Part shown: in pieces, positions 1 through 7,378 of the stretch | Position numbering within the stretch: the stretch's first letter is position 1 | Layout: the number at the start of each line of letters is the position of its first letter | Assembly (NCBI RefSeq): GCF_021044425.1 | Contig: NZ_JAJNEC010000005.1 | Span: 2,790,001 to 2,854,000 of the forward strand | Direction of reading: 5' to 3' | Source of the DNA: Niabella pedocola | GTDB taxonomy: Bacteria; Bacteroidota; Bacteroidia; Chitinophagales; Chitinophagaceae | DNA: 64,000 bases | Position numbers and translations under genes: made by a program | The notes under the pieces: model-generated | Seen by the model: the letters and a program-made list of their open reading frames with translations, nothing else | Told to the model about the DNA's origin: nothing | The model's database searches: none

Positions 1-634
1 TCAGCAGGATTTTGATAATAAATACGCCCTTACACAGATCGATTTTCTGAAACAGGCGATGGGACTGGACGCCGGTGCTTTCAGTGCCATTGAAATTGCA
101 GTAACGGACCCCTCGGCAACGGCAAAGATTCAACAGGCCATTCAGCAATTATTTGGCAAGAACTATAAGGTACAGGACCGCTACCAGCAAAACCAGAGTC
201 TTTATTCCATTATGAACCTGGAGCGCTGGGTATTTTATGCCATATTGAGTTTGATCCTGGTGGTGGCTGCCTTTAATATGGTAGGGGCACTTACGATGTT
301 GGTGCTGGAAAAACAAAAAGACATCAGTGTGCTGAATGCACTGGGCGCCAACCGGGGTTTTATCCTGAAGGTATTCCTCAGCGAAGGTTTTTTGCTGGCC
401 ACCATCGGTGGCGGCATGGGCATGCTGCTGGCACTTTTGCTGGTAGTGCTCCAACAGCAGTTTCACCTGGTACCCTTGCAGGGCGGCTCCTTTTTGATCG
501 ATTATTTCCCGGTAACATTAAAATTAAGAGACTTCCTGCTGGTGGCCGTAACCGTTTCAGTGATCGCATTTATAGCCTCCTGGACCCCGGCCCGTAAAGC
601 CTCCAGAAAAGAATTCTCTTTAAAGGCCGAATAA
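1..634 (+). CDS. FtsX/LolE-type ABC transporter permease, 3' part
   Basis: The reading frame is open from base 2 to the stop at 634, so the gene starts before the window; about 210 residues are visible. The visible part begins with a periplasmic-type segment. At least three hydrophobic helices follow, around WVFYAILSLILVVAAFNMVG, around FLLATIGGGMGMLLALLLVV and near the C-terminus. The last is followed by the SWTPARKASRKE tail typical of FtsX-like permeases (LolC/LolE, MacB). Such proteins work with a LolD/MacB-type ATPase to move lipoproteins or other envelope substrates. The ATPase is not in the window, so the exact substrate is unknown. Confidence 0.85.
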   Translation, partial: QQDFDNKYALTQIDFLKQAMGLDAGAFSAIEIAVTDPSATAKIQQAIQQLFGKNYKVQDRYQQNQSLYSIMNLERWVFYAILSLILVVAAFNMVGALTMLVLEKQKDISVLNALGANRGFILKVFLSEGFLLATIGGGMGMLLALLLVVLQQQFHLVPLQGGSFLIDYFPVTLKLRDFLLVAVTVSVIAFIASWTPARKASRKEFSLKAE

Positions 635-733
635 AAACCTAAAAACAGTTTCCGCTTTTAATATTCCTGATGTTTCCGAAGCCCCAACCTGAAACGTTAA
701 ACCTGAAACCTGGAACATTACAATAAGGCGCCA

Positions 734-767
734 TAAAAAAATGGTTACCGCTTTTAACGCTAACCAT
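734..767 (-). terminator. Rho-independent terminator after the transketolase gene
   Basis: Read on the minus strand, arms ATGGTTA (767-761) and TAACCAT (747-741) pair, and the stem is partly extended inward by GCG/CGG. A run of seven T (plus-strand A's at 734-740) follows. It lies just downstream of the minus-strand transketolase half gene. Confidence 0.75.
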
Positions 768-825
768 CTTAAATATTTTAGTACCTGGTACGGGTTCCTT
801 AAACTTTCCGGGCTCAACCTGAAAC

Positions 826-1659
826 CTAATAATCTCCCAGTGTTTCCGGCAGTTGTTCCAGTGCCTTGGCCAGTTGCTCGTCATTGGGTGCAATGCCATG
901 CCAGCCGTGGTCGTTTTCCATAAAGTCGATGCCTTTCCCCATAATGGTATGCATCATAATGGCGATCGGTTTACCCTTACCCGTAGCGGCCCGGGCCTTA
1001 TCCAGTGTAGCCACTACCTCATCCATATCATTGCCGTTCATTTCCATTACTTCCCAGTCAAATGCTTTGAACTTTTCGCTCAGGTTGCCCATGTTCATTA
1101 CTTTGTCCGTGGGGCCGTCGATCTGCTGGCCGTTCCAGTCTACTGTAGCGATCAGGTTATCTACTTTATGCGACGAAGCAAACATAATGGCTTCCCAGTT
1201 TTGTCCTTCGTTCAGTTCCCCGTCACCGTGAAGGGAGTATACAAGGTGCGTATCCTGGTTCATTTTTTTGCTCAGGGCGGCACCGATGGCTACGCTCATT
1301 CCCTGGCCCAGCGATCCGCTCGCGATGCGGATACCCGGCAGGTGCTCATGCGTGGCCGGATGCCCTTGCAAACGGCTGTTTATTTTGCGGAAGGTAGCCA
1401 GTTCCTTTACATCAAAATAACCGGAACGGGCTAAAACCGAATAAAATACGGGTGAAATATGGCCGTTCGACAGGAAGAAGAGGTCTTCATTGATCCCATC
1501 CATATTAAACGCGGGATCGTGCTGCATTTCCTTAAAGTACAGGGCGGTTAAAAAATCAGCGCATCCAAGAGATCCGCCGGGGTGGCCGCTGTTTGCACCG
1601 TGAACCATTCTAACAATATCACGTCTAACCTGTGATGCGATTTCCTGTAAACTTGCCAT
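826..1659 (-). CDS. Transketolase, N-terminal (TPP-binding) subunit
   Basis: 277 residues when started at the ATG at 1659 (MASLQEIASQ). A longer frame reaching 1719 would add a 20-residue Lys/Asn-rich leader that is probably untranslated. GHPGGSLGCADF near the N-terminus and GDGELNEGQNWEA in the middle are the thiamine diphosphate and Mg2+-binding signatures of transketolase. The protein ends after this domain, so it is the N-terminal half of a split transketolase, roughly 280 residues being normal for that type. The partner half with the pyrimidine-binding and C-terminal domains is not next to it in this window. It should act in the cytosolic pentose phosphate pathway, moving two-carbon units between sugar phosphates. 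Confidence 0.93.
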   Translation of the reverse strand: MASLQEIASQVRRDIVRMVHGANSGHPGGSLGCADFLTALYFKEMQHDPAFNMDGINEDLFFLSNGHISPVFYSVLARSGYFDVKELATFRKINSRLQGHPATHEHLPGIRIASGSLGQGMSVAIGAALSKKMNQDTHLVYSLHGDGELNEGQNWEAIMFASSHKVDNLIATVDWNGQQIDGPTDKVMNMGNLSEKFKAFDWEVMEMNGNDMDEVVATLDKARAATGKGKPIAIMMHTIMGKGIDFMENDHGWHGIAPNDEQLAKALEQLPETLGDY

Positions 1660-1769
1660 AGTTTGTTTTTTGAACAGCAAAAGTGCATTTTTTTTTTGAT
1701 AATTCCTGTTCATTAGCAATGAATTCTGACCCCCTCCGGATTTATTTTATTATTAAAACCTGCCCAAAA

Positions 1770-1800
1770 ATTGCAATCTTGGTTATAAAGCTTACTTTTG
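1770..1800 (+). promoter_or_regulatory. Bacteroidota-type promoter for the glycosyltransferase gene
   Basis: ATTG at 1770-1773 is followed after 19 bp by TACTTTTG at 1793-1800, a full match to TAnnTTTG. Transcription would start about 1807, shortly before the ATG at 1820. Confidence 0.7.
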
Positions 1801-1819
1801 CTGTCGTAAACCTTATTTA

Positions 1820-2974
1820 ATGCTAGAAATTCTGGTAACAGCTATAATAGCTTTTATAGTCGCGTTTCTCGCAATTCCGGTTGTAATGCTCATTGCTGAC
1901 AAGAAGAAACTGTATGATATACCGGATGAACGTAAACTCCACACACATGCAATTGCCTCTTTAGGCGGAGTGGGTGTTTTTGTCGGTTTTCTTTTTGCGG
2001 GGCTCTTGTGCATTAATTTTTCCAATGCTCCGGAAATGCGTTATTTCCTGGCTGCGGCCACGCTTACCTTCTTTATTGGGCTTAAAGATGATATCATCGC
2101 ATTGTCTGCTACAAAAAAGTTTGTGGCACAGATCATTGCAGCGGCCATCATTATTCACCTGGGGGGTGTGCGTCTTGAAAGTATGCATGGTGTTTTTGGA
2201 ATGGAAACCCTGGACCCCATGTACGGGGTACCCTTAACCTATTTCACCATCATCCTGATCATCAATGCCTATAATTTAATTGATGGTATCGATGGTTTGT
2301 CCGGCAGTCTTGGGCTGATGGCCACCCTGCTTTTCGGAACCTATTTCCTGCTGGCCAAAATGTATCCCTACGCGGCTTTCTCCTTTAGTCTTTCGGCTGC
2401 GTTAATGGCGTTCCTCATTTTTAATTATCACCCTGCAAAGATCTTTTTGGGCGATTCAGGATCCCTGTTGGTGGGCATGGTCGTTTCCATACTGGTACTG
2501 AAGTTTATCCATGTGGCCAGCGAGCCGGGCGCAGCGCTACCGATTACATCGGCGGTGGCGGTAGGGGTTTCGGTGCTGATTGTGCCGCTGGTAGATACCA
2601 TCCGGGTTTTCGGGAACCGGATCCTGCGGGGGCGGTCGCCTTTTTCACCGGACCGGAATCACGTGCATCACCTGTTGCTGGATCGCGGCCTCGGACATTC
2701 GACTGTAACGCTGATCTGTGTGATGGCCAATATCTCCCTGATTCTTGTTACCTATTTAAGCCGTGGTTTTGGCAATACCGCCCTGATCCTGGCCCTGTTT
2801 GGAACCTCCTTTATCGCGCTGGCGATCCTTTACTATACACTACCCAAAAGAAAGCTCGTTATTCACCGGAGATATGTGATAAACCAGGCCAACAAAGAGC
2901 GGCTCAGTGCACCTTCCCAATCTAAAGTGATCAACCTGCAAACCAAGGAAAAAGTTCAGAACCGCGTTCATTAG
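1820..2974 (+). CDS. WecA/MraY-family undecaprenyl-phosphate sugar-1-phosphate transferase
   Basis: 384 residues with about ten or eleven hydrophobic helices. It carries the conserved polar loops of the polyprenyl-phosphate GlcNAc/MurNAc-1-phosphate transferase family: KDD at about 89-91, NLIDGIDGLSGS at 152-163, FLGDSGSLL at 209-217 and the HVHHLLLDRGLGH loop at about 280-292. The aspartates bind Mg2+ and the nucleotide sugar. The family moves a sugar phosphate from UDP-sugar to undecaprenyl phosphate at the inner membrane, the first step for O-antigen, teichuronic acid or capsule-type glycans. mraY is unlikely because no cell-division or peptidoglycan cluster surrounds it. It is a single gene with its own promoter. 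Confidence 0.9.
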   Translation: MLEILVTAIIAFIVAFLAIPVVMLIADKKKLYDIPDERKLHTHAIASLGGVGVFVGFLFAGLLCINFSNAPEMRYFLAAATLTFFIGLKDDIIALSATKKFVAQIIAAAIIIHLGGVRLESMHGVFGMETLDPMYGVPLTYFTIILIINAYNLIDGIDGLSGSLGLMATLLFGTYFLLAKMYPYAAFSFSLSAALMAFLIFNYHPAKIFLGDSGSLLVGMVVSILVLKFIHVASEPGAALPITSAVAVGVSVLIVPLVDTIRVFGNRILRGRSPFSPDRNHVHHLLLDRGLGHSTVTLICVMANISLILVTYLSRGFGNTALILALFGTSFIALAILYYTLPKRKLVIHRRYVINQANKERLSAPSQSKVINLQTKEKVQNRVH

Positions 2975-3030
2975 TAACAGGTAATTTCTGCATTTCAACC
3001 CTGTACTCCATAGTTTCAGTTCCAATTCAT

Positions 3031-3038
3031 TAGATTTG
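3031..3038 (+). promoter_or_regulatory. Possible -7 element for frr
   Basis: TAGATTTG matches TAnnTTTG 24 bases before the frr start. No convincing -33 TTTG is present at the right spacing, so this is weak. Confidence 0.35.
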
Positions 3039-3061
3039 CAATCTTAAAATTTTTTGATTTT

Positions 3062-3625
3062 ATGCAGGAACAAGTAAGTAAGCTAATTGAATCATCGGAG
3101 GAAGGTATGCAGAAAGCCATCGCTCACCTGGAATCGGAGCTGGCCAAAATCAGGGCCGGGAAAGCAACTCCGCAGATACTGGATGGGATTTATGTAGACT
3201 ATTACGGATCTGCAATGCCCATTAACCAGGTTGGGAACATTACGGTACTGGATGCCCGCACACTCAATATTCAACCCTGGGAAAAAAATATGCTGCAGCC
3301 TATTGAACGGGCCATCATTGCGGCGAATATCGGAATCAATCCGCAGAACGATGGTATCAATATCCGCCTGTTTTTGCCACCGCTTACTGAAGAGCGCAGA
3401 AAGGAATTGGTAAAGCGGAGTTATGCAGAAGGAGAAAACTCCAAAGTGGGGGTGCGGAGTGCGCGCCGGGAAGTGATTGAGGGCGTAAAAAAACTGCAGA
3501 AAGAAGGACTAAGCGAAGACGGGGTAAAAGATGCTGAAGCTACTGCCCAGCAACTTACCGACAAATACATTGCACTTATTGAAAAGTACCTTGCCGTAAA
3601 GGAAAAGGAAATCATGGCTGTTTAA
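3062..3625 (+). CDS. frr: Ribosome recycling factor
   Basis: 187 residues, the usual length for the family. Typical segments are present: LAKIRAGKATPQILDGIYVD near the N-terminus, the central WEKNMLQPIERAI and the C-terminal NSKVGVRSARREV helix region. After termination the protein works with EF-G to split the ribosome and release mRNA and tRNA in the cytosol. It has its own intergenic spaces on both sides, with mscL 69 bases downstream. Confidence 0.97.
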   Translation: MQEQVSKLIESSEEGMQKAIAHLESELAKIRAGKATPQILDGIYVDYYGSAMPINQVGNITVLDARTLNIQPWEKNMLQPIERAIIAANIGINPQNDGINIRLFLPPLTEERRKELVKRSYAEGENSKVGVRSARREVIEGVKKLQKEGLSEDGVKDAEATAQQLTDKYIALIEKYLAVKEKEIMAV

Positions 3626-3694
3626 GCGGCAGCATCGCACCAGCGCATCTCAGTAATTCGAATCACTATTTATAAAACTTAAAAATTCAGACAC

Positions 3695-4120
3695 ATGGGA
3701 ATGCTTAAAGAATTTAAAGAGTTTGCTATAAAAGGCAATGCGGTCGACCTGGCGGTGGGTGTAATCATCGGCGGCGCCTTCGGCAAAATTGTTACAAGCA
3801 TTATTGATGATCTTATTATGCCTGTGGTGGGTGCGCTCATTGGCAAGCCGGATTTCAGCAGTCTTTACGTGGTGTTAAAGGGAACTGTTCCTCCCGGAAC
3901 CAAGCTGGAAGAAGCCCGGAAGATCGCCGATACTTCGATCTTTGCCTACGGTAATTTTATTACGATCGCCATTAATTTTCTGTTACTGGCCCTGGTGATC
4001 TTCTGGATGGTAAAAGCAATGAATAAAATGAAGAAGGATACACCGCCGCCGCCGGCAGAAGGACCGTCTTCAACCGATCAATTGCTGATAGAGATCCGTG
4101 ATGAACTGAAAAAACGATAA
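3695..4120 (+). CDS. mscL: Large-conductance mechanosensitive channel
   Basis: 141 residues. The N-terminal MLKEFKEFAIKGNAVDLAV is the amphipathic helix and start of TM1, followed by the glycine-rich GVIIGGAFGKIVTSIIDDL pore segment. A periplasmic loop follows, then TM2 at about 87-106 and a cytosolic C-terminal helix after a proline stretch. The homopentamer opens under membrane tension to release solutes on osmotic downshock. A strong terminator follows directly. Confidence 0.97.
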   Translation: MGMLKEFKEFAIKGNAVDLAVGVIIGGAFGKIVTSIIDDLIMPVVGALIGKPDFSSLYVVLKGTVPPGTKLEEARKIADTSIFAYGNFITIAINFLLLALVIFWMVKAMNKMKKDTPPPPAEGPSSTDQLLIEIRDELKKR

Positions 4121-4140
4121 AATCTGCCCAATTTATTCAC

Positions 4141-4170
4141 AAAACGCCTTGCTGATGCAGGGCGTTTTTT
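4141..4170 (+). terminator. Rho-independent terminator after mscL
   Basis: A 12-bp stem pairs 4141-4152 with 4157-4168, with one G-U pair, around the loop TGAT. The 3' arm runs into six T's. It separates mscL from scpA. Confidence 0.9.
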
Positions 4171-4198
4171 AGTGTCAGGACCTTATTTGTTACATTTG
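4167..4198 (+). promoter_or_regulatory. Probable promoter for scpA
   Basis: TACATTTG at 4191-4198 is a full match to TAnnTTTG. TTTT at 4167-4170 sits 20 bp upstream and is one base off TTTG; it overlaps the mscL terminator's T run. Confidence 0.55.
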
Positions 4199-4226
4199 TC
4201 TTCTTTTACAGATTCAATACTTTTAA

Positions 4227-5015
4227 GTGAGCGCAACGTATCAGATAAAACTCTCTCAATTTGAAGGTCCGTTTGACCTGCTGCTGTTTTTTATTGAACG
4301 GGATGAGCTGGATATTTACAATATCCCCATCACCCAGATCACCAATGATTTTTTGGCATACATCAAAGAACAGGATGCATTGAACATTGAACTGTCCAGC
4401 GAATTTATTTTGTTTGTATCCACACTGATGCGCATCAAGGCAAAAATGCTGATCCCGCGCAAGGAGCTGGATGCCCAGGGCAACGAGATCGATCCGCGCG
4501 AAGAACTGGTAAATAAGATACTGGAGTATAAACGCTTTAAAGAAGCATCGGCGCAAATGGCCGAACTGGAGGCGATGCGGATGCTGATGGTAAAGCGCGG
4601 CAATATTCAAAAAGAATTATCGGTGATCGGCGAGGAAGCCGGGGAAGGTACGGAGATCCATGCTATTACCATGTTTAAGCTGATGAAGGCTTTCGAACGG
4701 GCCATGCAGCGCTATTCGGATAAGGTCAATACACCGGTGCATACCGTGGTGCGGTACAATTATACCATGGAAAACAGCCGGAGCCAGGTGATGGAAGAAG
4801 CACAGCGGGCCAAGACCCTTTCTTTTGAAAAATTGTTTGATCATGCACAAACCCGCGTGCATGCTATCTTTCTTTTCCTGTCTGTACTGGAGCTGGTGCA
4901 GCAGAGTTTTCTGAAGATCATGATCGGGGACGGAAAGAATAATTTTATCCTGGAATATGTGGCACCGGAAGACCGTGAAGAAACCATGACGACGATAGAA
5001 CCTACATTCTCTTAA
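4227..5015 (+). CDS. scpA: Segregation and condensation protein A
   Basis: 262 residues from a GTG start at 4227 (SATYQIKLSQFEGPFDLLL). The opening matches the ScpA kleisin family, in which the protein begins with a beta strand and the FEGPFDLLL...I...ELDIYNIPI signature. The middle is charged and the C-terminal part forms the winged-helix region that contacts the Smc head. ScpA with ScpB and Smc compacts and segregates the chromosome. ScpB and Smc are not in the window. Confidence 0.93.
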   Translation: MSATYQIKLSQFEGPFDLLLFFIERDELDIYNIPITQITNDFLAYIKEQDALNIELSSEFILFVSTLMRIKAKMLIPRKELDAQGNEIDPREELVNKILEYKRFKEASAQMAELEAMRMLMVKRGNIQKELSVIGEEAGEGTEIHAITMFKLMKAFERAMQRYSDKVNTPVHTVVRYNYTMENSRSQVMEEAQRAKTLSFEKLFDHAQTRVHAIFLFLSVLELVQQSFLKIMIGDGKNNFILEYVAPEDREETMTTIEPTFS

Positions 5016-5035
5016 CCAATAAAAATAAAAAACTC

Positions 5036-5452
5036 ATGAAACGTTTTGCAACAGCCAACTGGCAGGGCACGGGAAAAGAAGGAACCGGAAAAACGTCCAC
5101 ACAATCCGGTGTGTTAAACGAAACCCCTTATTCTTTTAAGACCCGGTTTGAAGAAGGCAATCCCGGTACCAACCCGGAAGAGCTGGTAGCAGCGGCTCAT
5201 GCCGGTTGTTTTACCATGAAGCTGAGCTTTGTACTGAATGAAGCGGGCTTTACGGCTACCAACATCGATACAAAATGTACGGTTACGTTTGAAAATGGCG
5301 CGGTGACCGAAAGTCATTTGGATGTACAGGCTGCCGTACCGGGTATTGACCAGGAAAAGTTCGACGCGGCCATTAAGGATGCCGAAGCCAATTGCCCCAT
5401 TAGCAAATTATTAAATACCAAAATCACCTCCACAGCCACTTTAGTTGGCTGA
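5036..5452 (+). CDS. OsmC/Ohr-family peroxiredoxin
   Basis: 138 residues. The family pattern NPEELVAAAHAGCFTMKLS gives the first cysteine at about residue 58, and EANCPISKLL gives the second at about 120; these form the peroxidatic and resolving pair of OsmC proteins. OsmC proteins are cytosolic dimers that reduce organic hydroperoxides with dithiol reductants. The spacing and CPISKLL ending favour OsmC over Ohr. It starts 20 bases after scpA and could be co-transcribed with it. A strong terminator follows. Confidence 0.92.
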   Translation: MKRFATANWQGTGKEGTGKTSTQSGVLNETPYSFKTRFEEGNPGTNPEELVAAAHAGCFTMKLSFVLNEAGFTATNIDTKCTVTFENGAVTESHLDVQAAVPGIDQEKFDAAIKDAEANCPISKLLNTKITSTATLVG

Positions 5453-5483
5453 TAGGGTGATTATTTATACGGGATTTGTAATT

Positions 5484-5526
5484 AAGCGGATTGTAATCAG
5501 ATCATTTGATTACAATCCGCTTTTTT
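5484..5526 (+). terminator. Rho-independent terminator after the osmC-type gene
   Basis: A perfect 14-bp stem pairs 5486-5499 with 5507-5520 (GCGGATTGTAATCA and its complement). The loop has 7 bases, and flanking AA/TT lengthen the stem. Six T's follow at 5521-5526. Confidence 0.92.
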
Positions 5527-5582
5527 GTAAAGATGCATACTGGTATAAATGAAGTCAGATCCGCATTTTCCGCGTTACGGAG

Positions 5583-6626
5583 CTAGGCCCAGTCTGTTTC
5601 CCCCGGTCTTAAACGGGCTACATAATGTTGAAGGGCTGTTTTGCCCAGCTGAACCATCTGCTGCATTTTAGCAGGATCAAATACCAGTCCGCCGGGGCCG
5701 CCGTCCAGCGCTGCATCCGGTTGTAGGATATGTAATTTTACCGGGGCCCGGTTGATCAGGTTCTGGTAATCGGGGTTGGTACTGCCAAAATAACGATCAA
5801 GCGCAGCATCGGTAATGCCGTCTGCTTTCATGGCCGCTTTTACCTGGTTGATATAGTTGATGAAATGAATATACTGCCGGGAAGCAAACAGATCATTGTC
5901 TGCTACATCGGTTATAAAAACGGCAACGGTTTGCAGCAGGATCGCCAGCAGGTCGTTATAGCTGCTTTGATCGGGCGCATTATTCCGGGCAGAAAGCAGA
6001 ATGGTGAACAGCTCCTGGGCACCGGCTTCCAAAGCGATGCCGATGCCGGCGTATTCACGCGTTCCCCCATCCACATATTGAAATGCCGGGTTGTTTGTTC
6101 CCGGAAGGTCTTTATTGATCCGTACAGGCGGCATAAATACTGGCTGACTTGCAGAGGCCATTACCGCTCTACGGAACTGCTCGGCACTCTTTATTTTCTC
6201 CGTACGGTAATATGTACCGGCGGCAGGATCCGGATCCGTGGTGTATACCACCAGCTCCTGGCTTTGCAAACAGGTAGTGGTGAGGTATACTTTTGCTCCG
6301 GATGCCAGCAGCTGGTTATAAAAGGCATCGGTATAAATCTGGCGTACCTTGCTGCCAAGACCGTTGGCGGTATACAGCGAGTTGCCGTTCCAGATACTGG
6401 CGCCCAGGTTTTGCGCTTCCAGGAGGTCGTCTGTCGTTACGCTGGTGTACAAGGTTTCCAGTACGTCCAGCTGGTTTAAGGCTGCAAGCGGAGCAATCAA
6501 TGCACCGGTACTGGTTCCTACTACGGTATCAAAAGTAAGCCGGTAGGTTGTTTCCAGGTCTTTTACAACCCCTACAGCAAAGGCGCCTTTGGAGCCGCCG
6601 CCACTGATGATGAGCGCTTTCTTCAT
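5583..6626 (-). CDS. Patatin-like phospholipase
   Basis: 347 residues. All patatin catalytic features are present: the oxyanion loop GGGSKG at 9-14, the nucleophile elbow GTSTG with Ser39, and the catalytic aspartate in DGG at about 186-188. No signal peptide is seen, so it is probably cytosolic or delivered in another way. The family hydrolyses acyl ester bonds of phospholipids. Its start lies 6 bases after the stop of the secreted protein at 6633-7172, so the two are probably one operon. Confidence 0.9.
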   Translation of the reverse strand: MKKALIISGGGSKGAFAVGVVKDLETTYRLTFDTVVGTSTGALIAPLAALNQLDVLETLYTSVTTDDLLEAQNLGASIWNGNSLYTANGLGSKVRQIYTDAFYNQLLASGAKVYLTTTCLQSQELVVYTTDPDPAAGTYYRTEKIKSAEQFRRAVMASASQPVFMPPVRINKDLPGTNNPAFQYVDGGTREYAGIGIALEAGAQELFTILLSARNNAPDQSSYNDLLAILLQTVAVFITDVADNDLFASRQYIHFINYINQVKAAMKADGITDAALDRYFGSTNPDYQNLINRAPVKLHILQPDAALDGGPGGLVFDPAKMQQMVQLGKTALQHYVARLRPGETDWA

Positions 6627-6632
6627 GATCTT

Positions 6633-7172
6633 TTATTCGAATTGCGGTTTAATCTTTTTTGTCTTATTAAACTGGTAAGCGATAAAGGACTGGAACCACC
6701 ACTGGTTCAAATGATAATCCCGCTGTGCGGTAACACCCAGCTGGATCTTTTGCAATAACTCCAGCCCGATACCACCGCCGGCCATCCGTTGCCGGTGCGT
6801 GCCCCAGTTTGCTTCAGCAAGGAGCTGCAGGTTTCCAAAGGCCAGAGCCATCGGTTTATTGGTACGCAGGTCTGTGAGCTTTAGGGCTGCTACAGGACCA
6901 AATAGCCCGGAGATCTGTTTGTTGTTATAAACGATGCAGCCATTCGCGCCCAGTCGCAGCCTGTTGGGCACTACCGTAACCTGGGGTGTTAATGCCAGTC
7001 CCCCGGTATACAAATCGGGCGTATGGGCGCCAAAACCGGTGGTAAGGCCGTTGTTAAGTTTCACCAATAAAATGCCCCCTTTTATAAATTCTGTGATCTG
7101 TTTTTTTTGTGCACCTGCAGCAAGAAAAAACAGCAGCAGGATCGGTATAAGGGCTCCTGTTTTTATAGGCAT
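6633..7172 (-). CDS. Secreted protein of unknown function, operon partner of the patatin
   Basis: 179 residues from the ATG at 7172 (MPIKTGALIPILLLFFLAAG). This start gives a clean signal peptide ending AAGAQ; the frame upstream reaches 7247 but adds an unlikely 25-residue extension. The mature part alternates hydrophobic and polar residues with many Gly and Leu, and ends with an aromatic-containing strand followed by KTKKIKPQFE. That suggests a small beta-sheet or outer-membrane protein. I do not recognise a named family. It lies immediately upstream of the patatin gene. Confidence 0.7.
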   Translation of the reverse strand: MPIKTGALIPILLLFFLAAGAQKKQITEFIKGGILLVKLNNGLTTGFGAHTPDLYTGGLALTPQVTVVPNRLRLGANGCIVYNNKQISGLFGPVAALKLTDLRTNKPMALAFGNLQLLAEANWGTHRQRMAGGGIGLELLQKIQLGVTAQRDYHLNQWWFQSFIAYQFNKTKKIKPQFE

Positions 7173-7378
7173 CGGTAGAAGTTTTCTTAAAGTTACGATT
7201 TTGGAAGACGAAAAAACACCGCTAATTCCGGGGAGGGTGCACCGCACTAACGGGCGATTGAAGCGCGGGGAATCAGGTTGTTTTTATGGAACGGTGCATG
7301 TCAAAATATGTTAGCGTTAACGAAACATTTGATGGGGCGTGGACGGGGAAGTTGTTTCAGCGACTGATTACAGCTTTA

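Noticed and set aside
853..1434. 193-codon plus-strand frame
   Set aside because: Antisense to the transketolase half gene.
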